From Ceratopteris richardii (taxonomy: Eukaryota > Streptophyta > Polypodiopsida > Polypodiales > Pteridaceae), in contig CM035417.1 of assembly GCA_020310875.1 (NCBI GenBank), forward strand, positions 88,785,940 to 88,849,939: a stretch of DNA of 64,000 nt, in the 5' to 3' direction. Below are positions 11,291 to 23,629 of this stretch, one piece after another. A program made the translations under genes and the position numbers. A model generated the notes under the pieces. It did no database searches. It was not told the DNA's origin and saw only the letters and a program-made list of their open reading frames with translations. Within the stretch, counting starts at the first letter, position 1. Each line of letters opens with the position of its first letter.

Positions 11291-12467
11291 TGATGGGGCA
11301 CTGAAACTACGATACCACTTTCGGTATGGTAGCACAAATACCACTTGTTATGGTCGACGCGGCAAAGACTCGAACCTTGTCAAGCCTGCGGAATTCGCTG
11401 CGCCACCGAAGAGAGCTAAGCTAGAGTGAAAATTAGAACACCTCTATAATCAGCAGTAGCTTAGCAAGGTTACTGTTACTCAAACATACAAGACTGCGTT
11501 TTGAATTTACTGAAAATCATTGGAACTTCACCGGACTGTCACCAGACTGTCACCGTAGTTATATCAGAATCTTATCGGAATCAACTCCTATTCTGTTTGT
11601 AATTACTTCAAGTGAATATACATGAAGTAAGGAAGTGATGCATGAACTTCCTTCATTGAATGAACTCTTTCTGAAGTTTAAGGAAAAACTTCACCAGTTC
11701 ATAATGCCTCTTTCCGGTCAGACTTTGTACTGTGTGTACATATCCATTTCACCAAAATATTTGATGAACTGATAGTAGAGATGTCTAGCTATAAGATAAG
11801 CTATCTCTCATACAAAACTTTAATTTATTCTGTGAGATATACTTCGTTGTTCTACTAAAAAACACGTTTACTGAGAAACTGTAACTGACCGAAACATTCA
11901 TTTACTGAGAAAATAACTGTTAACAAACTTTATACCGTAGCACAAAAATTCTCAAGTTTCTTCACATACGAAGAATGCGTGCAAACTTCCACATGAACAT
12001 GTGTTTCTATTAGAGAAGATGTGTACAAAACTAGCTTGGCCTCATCTTGCTCAAGCTATGGAAACTCTCCTACACTGAGTAGTTTCTTCTTACCATCTCT
12101 CTTAGATGAATACCTGACATTTCAGGTTTCTATTATTCATCTTTACATACGCGATCTCTGGCATCTTCTAACCCTATTCTTGATTTCTATATTTGCTCTA
12201 TTCGTACTGCGTGCTCTTCTCACGCACGTTCTTGCTTCCACTCACTCTTTCTTCTTATGCACGTTCTCTCTTTATATACAGTTTGATTCGGTGTAACAAA
12301 CTCTAACAAACTCTGATTCTGGAAGATTCTACACTGTACATAACGGTCGTGAATTTGTCCCTTCACTAAGGCTTTTGATTTTCTGAATACTTTGATTCTG
12401 CTTCTCTTTATCTTTCTTTTTCTTTTATGTCTGTCTGTATGTCAAATTCGTGAGTGATTCTTCAACA
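11291..12467 (-). repeat. 3' LTR of element B
   Basis: It is 1177 bp, with TGATGGGGCA at the left and TTCAACA at the right. ACTCCCCCTCAAT (12468-12480) follows and is the complement of a polypurine tract. It contains a short tandem duplication (GACTGTCACCA type, near 11537-11560) absent from the 5' LTR, which explains the 11-bp length difference. Confidence 0.92.
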
Positions 12468-12482
12468 ACTCCCCCTCAATCA

Positions 12483-15400
12483 CTAATTTGACTCTTCCTG
12501 TCTTTCATATATTTTTATACCTTCCATTTCTTTGAATCTACTTGTCTTCGTTCCATCCAAGCTCTTTGTCAGAATATCTGCAATCTGATCTTTTGTCGGA
12601 ATGTATACTAGTTCTATCTCCTTCTCCATTACCTTTTCCCTTAGGAAATGATACTGAATCTCTATGTGTTTTGTTCTTGCATGAAATACTGGATTTGCTA
12701 CAAGATACAATGAGCTCATATTATCTCCATGTATGATAGGTATACCTTGATCAATACCCATGCTTTTGAGCAAGGTCTGCATCCATATCACTTCTTTAGA
12801 TGCTTCTACAAGTCCTTTATATTATGCTTCTGTTGACGATAAGGCCACTGTGTGTTGTTTCTTCGAACACCAGCTTACTAGCTTATCTCCTAGGTATATC
12901 ATATACCCATGTGTTGATCTTCTGTCATCTTGAGTTCCTACCCAGTCTGAGTCACTGAATGCTCTTAGCTTTATATCTGACGTAAAAGGATAATATAATC
13001 CTTCCTTTATAGTTCTTTTGATATATCTAAGAACTCTTTGTCCTGCAACCCAATGTTGATCCTTCGGACAATGCATGAACTGTGAGAGAACTCCCACTGC
13101 ATAGCTAAGATCCGGTCGTGTTAGTGTAGCATAAATTAGACTTCCCACTAACGACTGATACTTTCTCATGTCTTTAAACTATGCTCCATCATATTTACTG
13201 AGTTTATGATTTACTTCAAGCGATGTTGAAGCTTCTTTGCAATTCTCCATATTAAACTTCTTCAATAAGTTTCGGAGATACCTTTCTTGCGTAACATATA
13301 CACCATGATCTGTGTATGTGAATTCCATTCCAAGAAAGTATGATAACTTTGCTAGATCACTCAACTTAAACTCCTTTTCAAGCAATCTCTTTACTTCTTT
13401 AATTCCTTCCTTTGAGGTACCTGTGATTATAATGTCATCTACATAAATACAAATGTAGATCATACCTTCTTCTGTTTTCTTGATGAGTAGACTTGCATCT
13501 TCCTTAGAACATTGGTATCCAAGTTCATTGAGATATTTCACAAGTCTGTAATTCCAAGCTCTTAGAGCTTGCTTCAGTCCGTAAAGTGCTTTTCTTAATC
13601 TGCAAACAAAATTTGGGTATCTGGAACTTACAAACCCTTCCGGTTGTTCCATGTAGACTTCATCTGATATATATCCATTCAAAAATGCATTCTTGATATC
13701 CAGCTGACTTAGCTTCCATCCTTTCGATGCTGCTATAGCAATGACTGTCCTTATGGTTGACATCTTTGCCACTGGATTGAACGTCTCATCATAATCTATG
13801 CCATGCGTCTGAGCATAGCCCTTGATAACCAGTCTAGCTTTGTATCTGGCTATCCTTCCATCTGCAAGTTTCTTAACTTTGAAAACCCATTTATTTCCAA
13901 TTACTTTCTTACCATTTGGTTTAGGAACAAGTTCCAATGTCTTGTTCTCTTCTAGTGCGCTGAACTCTTCTTCCATTGCTTCTTCCCATTGCTTCTTGCC
14001 TTTAGCTTCATCATACTTTTGAGGTTCTTCATCATCTTTGACCATATATGCATAATTTTTCTGAGTTATGTACGAAGTATCATAAGAATACCTTGTTGGT
14101 TGTTTCCTTACCGTGTTTGACCTTCTTGGTTCAAACTCTTCATGTGTATCTGAATACACATCTTCATCAAATCCCTGTTCATCTTCATTTCTCATACCTG
14201 ATCCGATCCTGGACGTACTTGCCTGCATATAATCTTCATCTCTATTCACCTGTACAATTGATTTCCCTTTCTCTCTTCTTCTTTCCTCTTCTTCAAATTC
14301 TTCTGTTGTATGACTTTGACCTGCATACTAGCTTTTCTGTTCATCAAATGTAACATCTCTAGAAACAGTGAACTGTTTTGTTAGAGGACTCCATAACCTG
14401 TAACCCATCTGCTTTTCATCATATCCGACGAACACATATTTCTCTGCTTTTGGTTCGAGCTTACGTGTGAGTTGTGACGATACATAAGCATAAGCTACTG
14501 ATCCGAACACTTTGCAATGATCGTGTTGGCTTCTTTCCCCACCAAGCTTCATAAGGAGTCATTCCATCTAAAGCTGTACACGGTAATCTGTTTACCAAGT
14601 ATGTAGCTATATTTACAGCTTCGGCCCAAAGATAATTTGGATAATCCTTTATATAACGTTATCCATCTTGTAGCATCATCAATGAATAAAACATAATACC
14701 TTGAACCACTAATTGATCCTTCTTTTGTTGGACCCCATACATCTGTATGAATGAGTTCAAGTACTCCGTCATGTTTGAATCCTTTCTTCTGCAACGGTAA
14801 CCTGCGGGCTTTTCCCATTTGACATGCTTTGCACTTGTGAATCATGTGTTGGTTCTGTACATTCGGTAATCCCAGTACTGACTGATTCGAAATCATAGCT
14901 TTAATTCCTTTTTCATTAAAATGTCCTAATCTCTTATGCTAGAGATCAAGTTCTGTAATCACCTTTTCACCATGTGTGAGCAACGCTTGGCTGATGTTCC
15001 CTTGTACTCTTAAAGTAAAGAGTCTACCTTCCTTCTTACCAGAGACGATCTGATGATATCCATTCTCGAGATCTTCTACAAATACTCCTTCATTTGTAAA
15101 TCTGACCTGAAAACCTTTCTCAACTATCTGTCCCACACTAATCAAATTCTTAGGTATTGTCGGAACATACAAAACATTGGTTAGCAAATCGGCTCCACTC
15201 TTACATTTCACTTTTCCAATTGAGTTTACACTGTGTCTCGTGTTGTCACCTGTTTGAACAGTATGACTGGAACTACCCCTTTCCAATTCTGACATCAGTT
15301 CTATATTTCCTGACAAATGATTAGAACATCTAGAATCAATGTAAAATACCTTTAGATCTTCGTTATCTGATGTGCCGATTGAGTTCATCATCAATGATGT

Positions 15401-16432
15401 ATGACCTTCATTCTGTGTATCATTTGCGTAGTTGTTGTAGGTGGTGTTGTAGGATTCATTTTGTTCCCAACTTCTTGCTCCACCTCTACCATAGCCTCCT
15501 CTTTGATTATGTCTTCCTCTTTGAAAATTACTTTGATATCTTAGGCTTCTGCCTCTACTATTGTTATCCTGATTCTGATTTGATCCTTGTTGATTGTGCC
15601 AACAATCATGAGCCAGATGATTATTTAGTCCACAGATCCAGCAAGCCTTCTTGTTGTTATTCTGGCTACCTCTTCCTCTTCCAAAACCTCTTGCTCTTCC
15701 TCTGTTGGTGCCTTTACCTCTTGCATAATAAGCCTGAGAACTCGACTCTTCTTCATCTTTTGACTTGCCTTTACCTCCTTTCTTCTTGTTCTTCATGTAC
15801 ATTGCAGAACTTTGTCCTTTATCTCCATCTCCTTTCAGGTCTTGCTCATATGTGAGCATCAAACCAAGCAACTGATTTAAAGCTGGTACAAAATGATTTA
15901 AAGAAAGTTTAGTTGAGAGTACGAAAGGTTTCCACCTTTCATCTCCTCTCAAACCTGTGAGCACTTGCGCTATCAATATGTGATCTTCGACATCTTCATT
16001 TATGGATCCAAGACTATCTGCTAGATCCTTCATCTTAGTAACATAGTCACTAATGCTTTGATTCAACTTCTTTTTGAACGTTGTGAATTCGGACCATAAG
16101 CTAGCCTTCCTAGCTTTCGTAGTATTTTGTAAATGATCTTCCAACACACTCCATATGTCCTCCGATTTCTCCAGTCCTCTAATGTGCGGTAGTAGATGGT
16201 CTGTAACCGTATTATAAATGTAAGCCCTTGTCGTTGCATCTTTCTTCTGCCACAACTTCAAGGCTTCTAATTCTTCTTTTTTCGGTTGACTATCATCTTC
16301 GAAAGTCGGCTTCTTTTCTTCTCCGGTCACATACATCATAAAGTCCTTACTCATAAGTAAGGCTTCCATGCGCATTACCCACGCGGGATAATTATCTCTG
16401 TCCAATTTATCAATTTGGACATGATCTGCCAT
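12483..16432 (-). pseudogene. element B gag-pol region
   Basis: On the minus strand Gag starts at an ATG at 16430-16432, with MADHVQIDKLDRDNYPAW. A basic RGRARGFGRGRGSQ stretch and a CCHC knuckle (CWICGLNNHLAHDC) lie near 15598-15640. The protease block is near 15310-15345, gag-pre-integrase and integrase at 14330-15000 (HTDVWGPTKEGSISGSRYYV), and RT near 13200-13950 (YKARLVIKGYAQTHGIDYDE, YVDDIIITGTS). RNase H is near 12490-13170, with AFSDSDWVGTQDDRRST and the HARTKHIEIQYHFLRE end block. The order is Ty1/copia. All domains are represented, with a handful of breaks. Confidence 0.9.
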
Positions 16433-16705
16433 GATCTTCTTGTTGCTGTTACTTCTGGTGAGTGTAATATTAAAGGGTTTTACCTTTTGTAAACATTTAC
16501 CTTGAAAATGACTTCGGAATACTTGTTGATACCGTTTGTTAGCTTCCACCTTCCTTTATGAAGGTTCTTCGAATTCTCTTGTATCTTTACTTCCGTTTGC
16601 TCTTTGAGAATCTTTCTTACTCTGTTACCACTTGTGTGGTTAACCAGCTCTGAACCCTCTTCTTAGATCTCACTGCTCTGACACCACCTGTGGTGGTTAA
16701 CCTTG

Positions 16706-16717
16706 GCTCTGATACCA
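16706..16717 (-). other. primer-binding site of element B
   Basis: GCTCTGATACCA is the exact reverse complement of TGGTATCAGAGC, the initiator-Met tRNA primer site, one base from the LTR start at 16719. Two further imperfect copies lie just upstream in the leader: GCTCTGACACCACCTG near 16674-16690 and CTCTGTTACCACTTG near 16620-16635. Confidence 0.9.
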
Positions 16718-17154
16718 CTGATGGGGCACTGAAACTACGATACCACTTTCGGTATGGTAGCACAAATACCACTTGTTATGGTCGACGCGGCAAAGACTCG
16801 AACCTTGTCAAGCCTGCAGAATTCCCTGCACCACCAAAGAGAGCTAAGCTAGAGTGAAAATTAGAACACCTCTATAATCAGTAGTAGCTTAGCAAGGTTA
16901 CTATTACTCAAACATACAAGTCTGCATTTTGAATTTACTGAAAATTCACTGGAACTTCACCGGACTGTCACTGTAATTATATCGGAATCTTACCGGAATC
17001 AACTCCTATTCTGTTTCTAATTACTTCAAGTGAATATACATGAAGTAAGGAAGTGATGCGTGAACGTCCTTCACTGAATGAACTCTTTCTGAAGTTTAAG
17101 GAAAAACTTCACCAGTTTAGAATGCCTCTTTCCGGTCAGACTTTGTACTGTGTG

Positions 17155-18240
17155 TGTTGGTGCAATTCAAGCCTTCACACTTGGCTTGGAACTTTGGAAG
17201 ATTGGCTTGGAACCCTTGAAGGGTATCACTATGTGAAGCTAGAACCATAGGAACACTTGCCTATGTGTAATTACATTTTACTCCTTGTAAAAGTCTAAAT
17301 AACTTGGCATTATGTATACACACCTAATTGATTAGAGTCGTGGAATTTGGATGGTGTGATTGGAGAGAATATCTCCTTACTTTTAGAGTAGAGAATATAG
17401 GAGATTTGAAGTTGAATTCAAATTCAAATCTCAACTCATTCTCTATAAAAGGCACAATCAAAAAGTCGCGGGTTAGCTTGTTCACTTCAGCTCATATCCC
17501 GAGGCAATTGTGGATCAAAACTTGAGTGTGTGAGGACTCTTTCATAGCCTACACCTCTGAGTACCATTTGGCAATGTTTATCATGTCAATGGGAATGTAC
17601 ATCAATGTGAATTAATACATATCACTACATTCATTATCTCTGTTTTCTCTGAGTCATCATCTCCAAGTCTGTCAACTTCAAAGGAGCATATCTCAGGATC
17701 TACTGAACCAAATCAAGTGATTCAAAGCACATTGGATTCAGCTCAAAGTCTTCTATACACCTACAAAGTTTGAAGTAAATTGGTTCAGCCTTTTTCGAGA
17801 AATCGCCATCGAACTGGTCACTGGTAATTTTCTGCAGAGCTCCTAAAAAGTCGGGAGTGTCTCTGATTTTGCTAAAGTGATTTATCTGAGTATAGTCTAT
17901 CATTTTATCTCATTCCACTTGCAAATGGTAGCTTACTAAGCTAATAGAATATCTCTAGAAGGAATTTTTCCAATTGTAATTACACTGGTCATACTGAGTG
18001 AAAGACTGAGCCGGTATCAAGACAAAATTAGAAAGTTTTTGAGACTTGTGATTTACAAACTTATCTGTTTTGATCAAGTCATTACTCAAACCTCTTTCAA
18101 AGTACATATAGCATATTTTGGTATCATTTGGAAGCTCAAGGAGTCTACTCAGCATATCTGGAGTCAAAGAGGGCTGGTGCAAAGCAGGGTTAGCAGCATC
18201 TACTCAATCTTCTGAGTGCATCCAACCATCACTCCCAACA
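17155..18240 (+). repeat. 5' LTR of element A
   Basis: It is 1086 bp, starting TGTTGGTGCAATTC and ending CACTCCCAACA, directly followed by G and the primer site. A TATA box is near 17442. A 32-bp near-palindrome (one mismatch) lies just upstream of it, at 17401-17432. Confidence 0.96.
17442..17450 (+). promoter_or_regulatory. TATA box in element A 5' LTR
   Basis: TCTATAAAA lies about 290 bp into the LTR, the expected U3 promoter position. The same motif recurs at the equivalent place of the 3' LTR (near 22831). Transcription would start about 30 bp downstream. Confidence 0.7.
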
Positions 18241-18241
18241 G

Positions 18242-18253
18242 TGGTATCAGAGC
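18242..18253 (+). other. primer-binding site of element A
   Basis: TGGTATCAGAGC, one base after the LTR, is complementary to the 3' end of plant initiator-Met tRNA, the usual primer for Ty1/copia minus-strand DNA synthesis. Confidence 0.95.
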
Positions 18254-18266
18254 AAATAAGGTAAAC

Positions 18267-21200
18267 ATGGGAGATGGATTTCCTTCATTCATTGACAAAT
18301 TGGACAGGAACAACTACCAAGCTTGGTCTCTGAGGATGAAGACCTATCTACAAGGAAGGAGTTTATTTGGATACATATCAGGAGATGAGGAATTGCCCTC
18401 ATTCAAAACTAGAGGACTACCTACCAAGGATGAACATGAAAGACTCAACCAATGGTGTGCAAAGGATGGTTTGGCAAGGTCCTACCTTCTTAACTCTATA
18501 TCTGACTTTCTTTTACCTCATGTAAGGAATTGTAAGACTTCCCAAGAGACTTGGGAAGCCCTGTCAACATACTTTTCTTCCAACACAAGGGCTAGGAAGA
18601 ATCAATTGTGGATTGAATTCACAACCCTCAGGAAGCAGCCCAAGCAATCAGTCTCAGAGTATGTGACAAAGATTAAAGATGTGGCAGACCAATTAGCAAG
18701 CATTGGAGAGGAGATTGAAGAGGAGCAAATAGTCAGGCAAGTAACAAATGGACTCAAGGCAGATGATAAGTGGGAAAGTTTCACCACTGCAATGGACCTC
18801 TATATGGACATGCATACCCCAGATCTCACAACACTCATGGGCCAACTATTCACACATGAAGCAAAGTTTACAAAGGCAGGAGATCAATCAAACGGTAACA
18901 ACCCCTCTGCTCTCTATACTGATAAGAAAGTTAAGGATAAAGGTAAAGGGAAGAAACAGGATGAAGAAGGTTCTACCTCCCAAGCAAACTATGCAGGGAG
19001 AGGTAGATCATCTAGAGGAAGAGGCAGAGGAGGTAAGTCAGGTAGGGGGAGACCCTACAACTCATCACCATGCAACATTTGTGGATTGTCCAATCATACC
19101 ACAGATGAATGCTACAAGAACTACAAGAATCAGAGAGGAAGAGGCTACTCAAGAGGTGGATACTCTCAAGGGAGAGACAGGTTCAACCAACACCAAGGCT
19201 ACAATGGATACAACAATCAATACAACAACAATTACAACAACAACCATAATGGTAATTACCAAGGTGGATTCAGAAACAGAAGAGATTACAACAATTATAC
19301 AGAGGAGCAAGATGACTCCTTATTGATCATGAATATGACCTCCAAGGCAGGTACAAATGATGATCATTTATTTTATATTGATTCAGGATGTTCTAACCAT
19401 GTAGCTGGCAATGTGGCACTACTCTCTGATTTGGAAGAGCCCAAGGGCAAACATCAGGTACAAACAGGTGATGATACTAAACACTCTGTTGTAAAGATTG
19501 GAAATGTGAAGACATGTGATGGTAACCAGAACCTATTGAGCAGGGTACTCTATGTACCAACCATCACCAAGAATCTAATGAGTGTTGGTCAGATTGTGGA
19601 GAAAGGTTTGCAGGTCAGATTCACACAACATGGAGCATATGTGGAGGACCCAAGACATGGATTCAGAAGGATAGCCAAGGGAGAAAAATCAGGTAGATTG
19701 TTTACTTTTGAGCTAGAAGACACCAAGAACATTGCTTTGTATAATTACAAGGATCAAACACTTTCAGAGTTAGAAATATGGCACAAGAGGTTAGGGCACA
19801 TAGGTGAAAGAACCCTAAAGCAAATGTGCAGGGATCAATGTGTGCTTGGAATACCTAATGTGTCCAAGCAACACATGATTTACAAGTGTGGAGCATGTCA
19901 GTTTGGTAAGTCTCACAGGTTGCCATATTCAAGGAAAGGTTTCATGCATGAAGACTACCTAGACTTGGTACACACAGATGTTTGGGGACCTAGCAAGGAC
20001 CCTTCCATTTCAGGTTCAAGGTATTATGTGTCCTTCATTGATGATTATAGCAGATGGACCATCTTATACTTTATGAAGCATAAAGATGAAGTGTTTAATT
20101 GTTTCAAGAGGTATCTTGCACTTGTTGAAAATCAAACAGGAAGAAGCTTGAAGAGGTTAAGGTCAGATGGTGGAGGAGAATACTTCTCAAATGAGTTTGA
20201 AGATTTCTTGTAGGAAAGAGGCATCAAAAGGGAGATTACTACAAGGTACTCACCTGAACAAAATGGGATAGCTGAAAGAAGGAATAGACTCATTGTAGAA
20301 ACAGCTAGGTCTATGCTTAATGAAAAGAAGTTGCCAAATTATCTTTGGGCAGAGAGTGTATCCACTGCCACCTATCTCATAAACAGGTTGCCATCCAAAT
20401 CACTTGATGGCATGACACCATATGAAGCGTGGCATGGTAAGAGACCTTCTCTGGATCATTGCAAAATTTTTGGTTGTGTAGCCTATGTGCATATTCCCTC
20501 ACAGGTAAGGGGAAAGCTAGACCCTAAAGCTGAAAAATGTATCTTCATTGGTTATGATTTGAACCAAAAGGGATACAAATTCTACAACCCAACAAACAAA
20601 GGCTTCAAGGTAAGCAGAGATGTCATCTTCGATGAGAATGACTCTTGGTATAAGAATGAATGCAGGAAGGTTAGTCTACCCTATGATATGGAAGAAGATT
20701 TCCCAAAGCTCACCAATGAGGAACCAATCCAGAAAGATGAATCAAGCTCAGATGATGATGATACAATTAACCTTCAGGAATTCAAGGCATGGAAGTCCAA
20801 AGGGAAGATGAAGATGAAGAAGCTAGAGGATATACCAGAATCCTCAACTCAAGCAATTAGAAGATCTCAGAGAGAAAGCAAAAGACCAATCAGATTTGGG
20901 TATGACACATCACTTGTAACTAAACATTCTGTATATCTTGCAAAGGATTTGTTGAATGAAGAACCAGGTACCTATGAAGAAGCAATCACAAAACCAGAAT
21001 CGAAAGAAGCTATGGATGAAGAAATGGAAGCTCTCAAGGAGAGTGATACTTGGGACTTGGTACCCAAGAAGGACTCTATGAAGGTGATAGGATCCAGGTG
21101 GATCTATAAGCTAAAGAGAAATTTAGATGGAACAATCAACAGGTACAAAGCTAGGTTGGTAGCCAAGGGTTTTGCACAAACCCAAGGCATTGATTATGAG

Positions 21201-22493
21201 GAGACTTTTTCTCCTGTGGCTAAGATGCCAACTATCAGAATATTGGTGAGTGTAGCTGTATCCAAGAATTGGAACATGTACCAATTAGATGTCAAGAATG
21301 CTTTCTTGAATGGATGGATATCTGAAGAAGTCTACATGTCACAACCACCTGGCTATGAAGACCCCAAGAAGGTAAACTATGTTTGTAAATTGAAGAAGGC
21401 TCTATATGGTTTAAAGCAGGCACCTAGAGCATGGAATTACAGGTTGACAACCTACCTCCAAGACCAAGGGTTTGTGATGAGTAAAGCAGACACTTCTCTA
21501 TTCATAAAGAGAAGTAGTACAGAGGTAATCTACTTGTGTGTTTATGTTGATGACATCATCATTATAGGCAATGATGTCAATGGTATTAGACACATCAAAG
21601 GACAGATGATGAAAGAATTCAAGATCAGTGATCTTGGATTATTGAAGTATTTCTTAGGTCTTGAGTTAGTTTACACCAACTCAGGTATATATATCACTCA
21701 AAAGAAGTATGTACAGGATATGGTCAAGAAGTTTGGCTTGCAGGATGCTAAAGTATCTACTACTCCAATGGAGGTCAATCTAAAGTTAAGTGCTCATGAA
21801 GGGGAAGAAGTCCAAGACATCACAGGATATCAAAGCATGGTAGGTAGTTTGAACTATGCTACCTTGACCAGAATTGACATAGCATATGGAGTTAGTGTGC
21901 TTAGTCAATTCATGCACAAACCAAGGGTACCTCACCTAGAGGCAGCAAAGAAGATCTTGAAGTATTTGAAGGGAACTCAGAACCATGGTTTGTACTTTCC
22001 CTATACATCAGATATTGACATTAAAGTGTATTCAGATGCAGATTGGGCAGGATGCAAGGATGATAGGAGGAGCACATCAGGTTACATTTGTTTTGCAGGA
22101 GATAAACCTATTTCTTGGTCAGCCAAGAAACAACCTACAGTGGCATTGTCATCCACTGAAGCAGAGTATAGAGGGCTTGCCAATGCCACTCAAGAAGCTA
22201 TCTGGTTGAAACTTCTATATACAGAGTTAGGTCTATACACTAGACCTCCAATTATCTTTGGAGATAATACTAGTTCTCTTCACCTTGCAACTAATCCAAT
22301 ATATCATGCCAGAACCAAACACATAGAGGTTCATTACCACTATGTGAGGGAGAAGTTACTAAGCAAGGATATACAATTGACTTATGTGTCTACTAATATG
22401 CAATGTGCATATTTACTCACTAAAGCATTGGATGGAAACAAGCTATGCAGATTCAAATCCATGATTGGATTGCAGGATGTGATTGAAGACTAA
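18267..22493 (+). pseudogene. element A gag-pol region
   Basis: Gag starts at ATG 18267, just after the primer site (MGDGFPSFIDKLDRNNYQAW); an in-frame ATG farther upstream lies inside the LTR and is less likely. Next come the CCHC knuckle CNICGLSNHTTDEC (19071-19112), an RGG and Asn/Tyr-rich linker (19126-19310), and protease FYIDSGCSNHVAGN near 19371-19412. The integrase HHCC lies near 19780-19925, with core motifs VHTDVWGPS and SDGGGEYF to about 20200. RT includes YKARLVAKGFAQTQGIDYEE near 21144 and YVDDIIIIGND near 21541. RNase H (YSDADWAGCKDDRRSTSGY, near 22030) and the HARTKHIEVHYHYVREK block near 22306 complete it. The order is Ty1/copia, with about one break. Confidence 0.94.
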
Positions 22494-22530
22494 AGATGAA
22501 GAATATGAAGACTTAAGCCAAAGTGTTTGG

Positions 22531-22543
22531 CTTGAGGGGGAGC
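22531..22543 (+). other. polypurine tract of element A
   Basis: CTTGAGGGGGAGC directly precedes the 3' LTR start TGTTGG at 22544. It is the plus-strand DNA primer site. The same GAGGGGGAG core is found in elements B, C and D. Confidence 0.9.
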
Positions 22544-23629
22544 TGTTGGTGCAATTCAAGCCTTCACACTTGGCTTGGAACTTTGGAAGATTGGCTTGGA
22601 ACCCTTGAAGGGTATCACTATGTGAAGCTAGAACCATAGGAACACTTGCCTATGTGTAATTACATTTTACTCCTTGTAAAAGTCTAAATAACTTGGCATT
22701 ATGTATACACACCTAATTGATTAGAGTCGTGGAATTTGGATGGTGTGATTTGAGAGAATATCTCCTTACTTTTAGAGTAGAGAATATAGGAGATTTGAAT
22801 TTGAATTCAAATTCAAATCTCAACTCATTCTCTATAAAAGGCACAATCAAAAAGTCGCGGGTTAGCTTGTTCACTTCAGCTCATATCCCGAGGCAATTGT
22901 GGATCAAAACTTGAGTGTGTGAGGACTCTTTCATAGCCTACACCTCTGAGTACCATTTGGCAATGTTTATCATGTCAATGGGAATGTACATCAATGTGAA
23001 TTAATACATATCACTACATTCATTATCTCTGTTTTCTCTGAGTCATCATCTTCAAGTCTGTCAACTTCAAAGGAGCATATCTCAGGATCTACTGAACCAA
23101 ATCAAGTGATTAAAAGCACATTGGATTCAACTCAAAGTCTTCTATACACCTACAAAGTTTGAAGTACATTGGTTCAGCCATTTTCGAGAAATCGCCATCG
23201 AACTGGTCACTGGTAATTTTCTGCAGAGCTCCTAAAAAGTCGGGAGTGTCTCTGATTTTGCTAAAGTGATTTCTCTGAGTATAGTCTATCATTTTATCTC
23301 ATTCCACTTGCAAATGGTAGCTTACTAAGCTAATAGAATATCTCTAGAAGGAATTTCGCCAATTGTAATTACACTGGTCATACTGAGTGAAAGACTGAGC
23401 AGGTATCAAGACAAAATTAGAAAGTTTTTGAGACTTGTGATTTACAAACTTATCTGTTTTGATCAAGTCATTAGTCAAACCTCTTTCAAAGTACATATAG
23501 CATATTTTGGTATCATTTGGAAGCTCAAGGAGTCTACTAAGCATATCTGGAGTCAAAGAGGGCTGGTGCAAAGCAGGGTTAGCAGCATCTACTCAATCTT
23601 CTGAGTGCATCCAACCATCACTCCCAACA
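22544..23629 (+). repeat. 3' LTR of element A
   Basis: It is 1086 bp, equal in length to the 5' LTR, and differs at about 13 positions by eye. It ends CTCCCAACA and is followed by the target duplication GTGTG. It contains a perfect 32-bp palindrome at 22790-22821. Confidence 0.96.
22790..22821. repeat. 32-bp perfect palindrome upstream of the LTR TATA box
   Basis: The half-site GAGATTTGAATTTGAA is followed at once by its exact reverse complement, with no spacer. The 5' LTR copy at 17401-17432 has one mismatch. It ends about 10 bp before the TATA box, so it could be a transcription-factor target or a cruciform. Confidence 0.9.

Larger units (their letters stand above)
17155..23629 (+). mobile_element. 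Ty1/copia element A, near-complete, inserted in an LTR of B
   Basis: Element A is on the plus strand and 6475 bp long, with target duplication GTGTG at 17150-17154 and 23630-23634. Its LTRs are 17155-18240 and 22544-23629, both 1086 bp, with TGTTGGTGCA...CTCCCAACA ends. The primer site is at 18242-18253 and the polypurine tract at 22531-22543. About 13 differences by eye between the LTRs (about 1.2 percent) give roughly half a million years at an assumed 1.3e-8 per site per year. All parts of a Ty1/copia element are present in order. It looks nearly whole, with about one break in the coding region. Confidence 0.96.

Noticed and set aside
15370-15855. 161-codon plus-strand open frame
   Set aside because: It is antisense to the zinc-knuckle and linker part of element B Gag; its Cys/Leu/Ser-rich composition is the mirror of Arg/Gly/Asn codons.
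18748-19326. 192-codon plus-strand frame overlapping element A Gag
   Set aside because: Out-of-frame shadow of Gag; the Gag frame carries the CCHC knuckle and family similarity.
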